Source of the DNA: CAJQLB01 sp905479065
Lineage (GTDB): Bacteria; Bacteroidota; Bacteroidia; Flavobacteriales; Flavobacteriaceae
Assembly: GCA_943846735.1 (NCBI GenBank)
Contig: OX044364.1
Coordinates: forward strand, 1,178,001 to 1,242,000
DNA length: 64,000 nt
Direction of reading: 5' to 3'
In this document: positions 61,435 to 64,000 of the stretch, piece after piece
How the letters are laid out: each line of letters starts with the position of its first letter
Numbering within the stretch: the stretch's first letter is position 1
Translations under genes and position numbers: made by a program
The notes under the pieces: model-generated
What the model was told of the DNA's origin: nothing
The model's input: only the letters and a program-made list of their open reading frames with translations
Database searches by the model: none

Positions 61435-62298
61435 ATGAGACAGCTCAAAATAACCAAGCAAGTTACCAACAGAGAAACAGCATCCTTAGATAAGTATCTT
61501 CAGGAAATTGGAAAAGTGGATTTAATTACTGCAGATGAAGAAGTTGAATTAGCACAACGTATTAAAGCGGGAGATCAAATCGCTTTAGAAAAATTAACAA
61601 AGGCAAATTTAAGATTTGTCGTATCAGTCGCAAAACAATACCAAAATCAAGGATTAACGCTACCCGATCTTATAAATGAAGGTAATTTAGGTTTAATTAA
61701 AGCTGCTCAGCGATTTGATGAAACACGTGGTTTCAAATTTATTTCTTACGCTGTTTGGTGGATTCGTCAATCCATTCTTCAAGCACTAGCAGAGCAGTCA
61801 CGTATCGTGCGACTTCCTTTAAACAAAATTGGGTCGATAAATAAAATAAATAAAACTTACGCTTTTTTAGAGCAATCACATGAGCGTCCGCCAAGTGCTG
61901 AAGAAATTGCTAAAGAATTAGATATGACCATCAATGATGTGAAAGAGTCTATGAAAAATTCTGGACGTCACGTTTCCATGGATGCACCCTTAGTTGAAGG
62001 AGAGGATTCTAACCTATATGATGTTTTACGTAGTGGTGAATCTCCAAATCCCGACAGAGATTTATTACACGAATCTTTGAGAACTGAGATTGAACGTGCT
62101 CTAGAAACTTTGACACCAAGAGAAGCAGATGTGATTCGTTTGTATTTCGGTTTAGGCAATCAACATCCTATGACTCTTGAAGAAATTGGAGAGACATTTG
62201 ATCTTACTCGTGAACGCGTAAGACAAATTAAAGAAAAAGCAATTCGTAGACTAAAGCACACCTCAAGAAGTAAAATCTTAAAAACTTACTTGGGTTAA
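61435..62298 (+). CDS. rpoD: Primary RNA polymerase sigma factor (sigma-70/RpoD, short Bacteroidota form)
   Basis: A 287-residue sigma-70 family factor. It lacks region 1.1 and the non-conserved insert, as in the Bacteroidota primary sigma factor, and begins at region 1.2 (TASLDKYLQEIGKVDLI). Region 2 has LRFVVSVAKQYQNQGL, DLINEGNLGLIKAAQRFD and FISYAVWWIRQSI. Region 4 has the helix-turn-helix TLEEIGETFDLTRERVRQIKEKAI. This type recognises the TTG/TAnnTTTG promoters annotated through this window. It is monocistronic, bounded by terminators at 61282 and 62357. Confidence 0.97.
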   Translation: MRQLKITKQVTNRETASLDKYLQEIGKVDLITADEEVELAQRIKAGDQIALEKLTKANLRFVVSVAKQYQNQGLTLPDLINEGNLGLIKAAQRFDETRGFKFISYAVWWIRQSILQALAEQSRIVRLPLNKIGSINKINKTYAFLEQSHERPPSAEEIAKELDMTINDVKESMKNSGRHVSMDAPLVEGEDSNLYDVLRSGESPNPDRDLLHESLRTEIERALETLTPREADVIRLYFGLGNQHPMTLEEIGETFDLTRERVRQIKEKAIRRLKHTSRSKILKTYLG

Positions 62299-62356
62299 TT
62301 TCCTACAAAAACATAATAAACAATAAAGACTTGTGTCTTTTGTTTAATTGATTAAA

Positions 62357-62391
62357 GAGCCCAAAGATGATTACTTTGGGTTCACTTTTTT
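62357..62391 (+). terminator. Terminator between rpoD and rpe
   Basis: GAGCCCAAAG pairs with CTTTGGGTTC (one G:U) around the loop ATGATTA and is followed by ACTTTTTTT. The ATG that opens the longest rpe frame (62367) lies inside the loop, so it is not the rpe start. A weaker hairpin (AAAGAC/GTCTTT) lies just upstream at 62325-62340. Confidence 0.85.
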
Positions 62392-62394
62392 TAC

Positions 62395-62402
62395 TACTTT
62401 TA
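62395..62402 (+). promoter_or_regulatory. Near-consensus -7 box for rpe
   Basis: TACTTTTA, one base from TAnnTTTG (final A as in the gpmI and map boxes), ends 18 nt before the rpe ATG at 62421. Confidence 0.35.
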
Positions 62403-62420
62403 CAGAAACAACCACCACCG

Positions 62421-63077
62421 ATGAGCACCTTAATAGCACCTTCAATTTTAGCCGCAGACTTTGCGAATTTACAGAGAGATATAGAAATGGTTAACCGCAG
62501 TGATGCAGATTGGTTTCACATCGACATTATGGATGGTGTGTTTGTTCCAAATATCTCTTATGGAATGCCTGTACTAAAGGCAATTTCAAAACATGCTAAT
62601 AAAACAATTGATGTGCATTTAATGATCATTGACCCTGACCGTTACATTAAAACTTTTGCAGAGTTGGGAAGTAATATTCTAACCGTTCACCATGAAGCTT
62701 GCACACATTTACACAGAACGTTACAAGCCGTCAAAGATGAAGGTATGCAAGCTGGTGTTGCACTTAATCCACATACCAATATTAACGTCCTCGAAGATAT
62801 TATAAATGATATCGATGTCGTTTGTTTGATGAGTGTAAATCCAGGATTTGGAGGGCAGAGTTTTATTGACAATACATTTGTTAAAATCAAACAGTTGAAA
62901 GAATTAATTGTTCGTAAGGGAGCTCCAACCAAAATAGAGGTAGATGGTGGTGTTACAGACAACAATGCACTGCAGTTAGTACAAGCAGGAGCAGACATTT
63001 TAGTAGCGGGAAGTTTTATTTTTAAAAGCAGTAATCAATTACAAACCATAAAAGAATTAAAACATATCACGAGATAA
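62421..63077 (+). CDS. rpe: Ribulose-phosphate 3-epimerase
   Basis: Interconverts ribulose-5-phosphate and xylulose-5-phosphate in the pentose phosphate pathway. From the ATG at 62421 the protein has 218 residues (MSTLIAPSILAADFANLQRD), the normal length. A longer frame from 62367 would start inside a terminator hairpin. Metal-binding blocks are HIDIMDGVFVPN and VHLMI, with MSVNPGFGGQSFI and IEVDGGVTDNNA completing the TIM barrel active site. It is followed by a strong terminator. Confidence 0.97.
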   Translation: MSTLIAPSILAADFANLQRDIEMVNRSDADWFHIDIMDGVFVPNISYGMPVLKAISKHANKTIDVHLMIIDPDRYIKTFAELGSNILTVHHEACTHLHRTLQAVKDEGMQAGVALNPHTNINVLEDIINDIDVVCLMSVNPGFGGQSFIDNTFVKIKQLKELIVRKGAPTKIEVDGGVTDNNALQLVQAGADILVAGSFIFKSSNQLQTIKELKHITR

Positions 63078-63096
63078 ACATCATGCCATGATATAC

Positions 63097-63133
63097 AATT
63101 AAAAAACCCTAAATTGAATAGGGTTTTTTAATT
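63097..63133. terminator. Terminator after rpe, likely bidirectional
   Basis: AATTAAAAAACCCT pairs perfectly with AGGGTTTTTTAATT around a 9-nt loop. A and T tracts on both sides would also serve transcription arriving from the convergent gene at 63263. Confidence 0.88.
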
Positions 63134-63262
63134 GATCACATGTTGAAAAACTTATCAAACAAAAATAATACGAGTAATTGAAAAAAGAGATCTTTAAATT
63201 TTAAACTAAAGCTTAAAACAAACATGTACCGAGACGCTTTGAGTATTGAAGACCCCTAACGA

Positions 63263-64000
63263 TTACAGAAAGATTTTCCTAATGAGTATGAAAACTACTA
63301 TAAACACAGAGAATACAATAAAAAATGGGATCACAAAATCATTTAGATTGAAGATTAACATAATTGACATACAAAGCAGTTGGAAGCCAAGACCATACAC
63401 AGACACCAAGGTCATAAACCACTTTGGGAAAGGAGTACTCTCATGAGCATTTTTGTCCAAATGATACACAATTTTATCAAAAACAATGTAAAGTATATTA
63501 TATATTTTATAAAAGATATTTACTGTTCGCTGGTTGTCTGCTTTGAGTGCTTTTGGCGCAGAAACTTCAAAAATTCTACTAGTTGAATCTCCTTTAACAG
63601 CATTTCTTAAAATTACATAGTAATAATTATAAACAGTCCCTTGAAGTTGAATACCAAAAAATGCAATAAGCATATAGATAATTGATATTTCAGTGATGTA
63701 CCAAAAAGTAAGAAGAAAACAAAAATTAAGAATTATATCGGCGATAGAATCATAGTAACGCCCTGTATAGGAAGGGGTGTTTTTTAGTCTTGATAGCTCT
63801 CCATCCGCAGCATCTATGACAGACTTAAGTATGATAAAAAAAGCAGCTGTTTTATAAAAGCCATTTAACATGAAGCCAATTGCTAAAAACCCTGTAAAAA
63901 TAAACAAAGTAGTTACATGTATGGGAGTGAATATCGTGTTTTTAAGTTGATTAGCGATCCAAGAACCACCAGTTCGCCCGTAATCAGATAAATCTAAAAA
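63263..64000 (-). CDS. CDP-alcohol phosphatidyltransferase family protein (5' end beyond window)
   Basis: An integral membrane enzyme of the CDP-OH-P family, which joins a CDP-linked lipid head or tail to an alcohol in phospholipid or related lipid synthesis. The signature D-x2-D-G-x3-R-x8-G-x3-D-x3-D is seen in DAADGELSR through GRYYDSIAD. A TTG at 63907 can open a 214-residue frame, but the frame stays open for 31 more codons to the right edge, including SDYGRTGGSWIANQL, which fits the family N-terminus (normally just before TPxHVT). The gene is therefore truncated by the window. The acceptor alcohol is unknown. Several membrane helices follow, the last near FVIPFFIVFSVFIVVFIL. Confidence 0.9.
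   Translation of the reverse strand, partial: FLDLSDYGRTGGSWIANQLKNTIFTPIHVTTLFIFTGFLAIGFMLNGFYKTAAFFIILKSVIDAADGELSRLKNTPSYTGRYYDSIADIILNFCFLLTFWYITEISIIYMLIAFFGIQLQGTVYNYYYVILRNAVKGDSTSRIFEVSAPKALKADNQRTVNIFYKIYNILYIVFDKIVYHLDKNAHESTPFPKWFMTLVSVYGLGFQLLCMSIMLIFNLNDFVIPFFIVFSVFIVVFILIRKIFL

Noticed and set aside
63246..63446. 66-codon plus-strand frame over the CDP-alcohol phosphatidyltransferase end
   Set aside because: It overlaps a gene with a clear CDP-OH-P signature on the other strand, and its translation is low-complexity.
1..64000. tRNA, rRNA, CRISPR arrays, insertion sequences, prophage, integrase or attachment sites
   Set aside because: I looked through all gaps and saw no tRNA-like cloverleaf, repeat array, transposase or integrase motif. 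A tRNAscan or repeat search could still find something small.

Overview
This 64 kb window is an AT-rich stretch of chromosome from a member of the Flavobacteriia (phylum Bacteroidota), most likely the family Flavobacteriaceae. Four things point there. Promoters have the TAnnTTTG -7 element in place of TATAAT, and leaders lack Shine-Dalgarno sequences. Type IX secretion parts are present (PorT, the plug protein and a cargo with a C-terminal sorting domain). The cell envelope and respiratory genes are of Bacteroidota type (TamL lipoprotein, Na+-NQR with menaquinone synthesis). The primary sigma factor is short and lacks region 1.1. I see no prophage, insertion sequence, CRISPR array, rRNA or tRNA gene, so this is mostly core chromosome.

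Layout. 1-8.4 kb: the end of lipA, a GAPDH gene, an orphan hybrid histidine kinase, lpxK, a Nif3-family gene, a cysteine-free 'zinc ribbon' coiled-coil protein, msrA and a lipoprotein. 8.4-17.8 kb: a nine-gene same-strand cluster for kynurenine breakdown. It encodes kynureninase, kynurenine 3-monooxygenase, a RidA-type 2-aminomuconate deaminase, a secreted M20 hydrolase, a semialdehyde dehydrogenase, an atypical SDR, 3-hydroxyanthranilate dioxygenase, ACMS decarboxylase and an O-methyltransferase. 17.8-23.5 kb: tatA, an M1 aminopeptidase, a DUF6702 protein, two related carboxypeptidase-regulatory-domain proteins and pepE. 23.8-30.1 kb: gpmI, a HAD hydrolase, a CoA transferase, map, a methyltransferase, apbE and a small gene often labelled 'NqrF'. 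30.4-38 kb: an M20 peptidase and the complete nqrABCDEF operon. 38-47 kb: the T9SS plug, apaG, pruA, a large T9SS-exported alpha/beta hydrolase, rsmG, a fatty acid desaturase and an aminotransferase. 47-53.4 kb: two small membrane proteins, trkH-trkA, ubiE/menG-porT and a TrmH-family methyltransferase. 53.5-64 kb: tamL, fbaA, accD, rpsO-pnp, rpoD, rpe and a CDP-alcohol phosphatidyltransferase that runs off the right edge.

How the genes work together. The kyn cluster converts kynurenine to alanine plus 3-hydroxyanthranilate and then opens the ring toward 2-oxo-hexenedioate. Tryptophan dioxygenase and formamidase are not in the window. ApbE would attach FMN to NqrB and NqrC, and MenG makes the menaquinone that Na+-NQR reduces. 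The rpoD product should be the factor that reads the TAnnTTTG boxes listed here. Several gene starts are moved downstream of the longest open frame because a -7 box, a terminator hairpin or family length rules out the longer version.

The observations most worth checking are four. Two unrelated proteins, AccD and the 6091 coiled-coil protein, have each lost all four zinc-ribbon cysteines. The SDR in the kyn cluster lacks the catalytic Tyr and Lys. An O-methyltransferase is translationally coupled to ACMS decarboxylase. A group of -7 boxes lies 1-4 nt from a start codon, suggesting leaderless mRNAs. I did not find a convincing wholly new system. The kyn cluster with its three unexplained members is the best candidate for undescribed biochemistry. 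Family assignments come from recognising motifs by eye and were not searched against a database.
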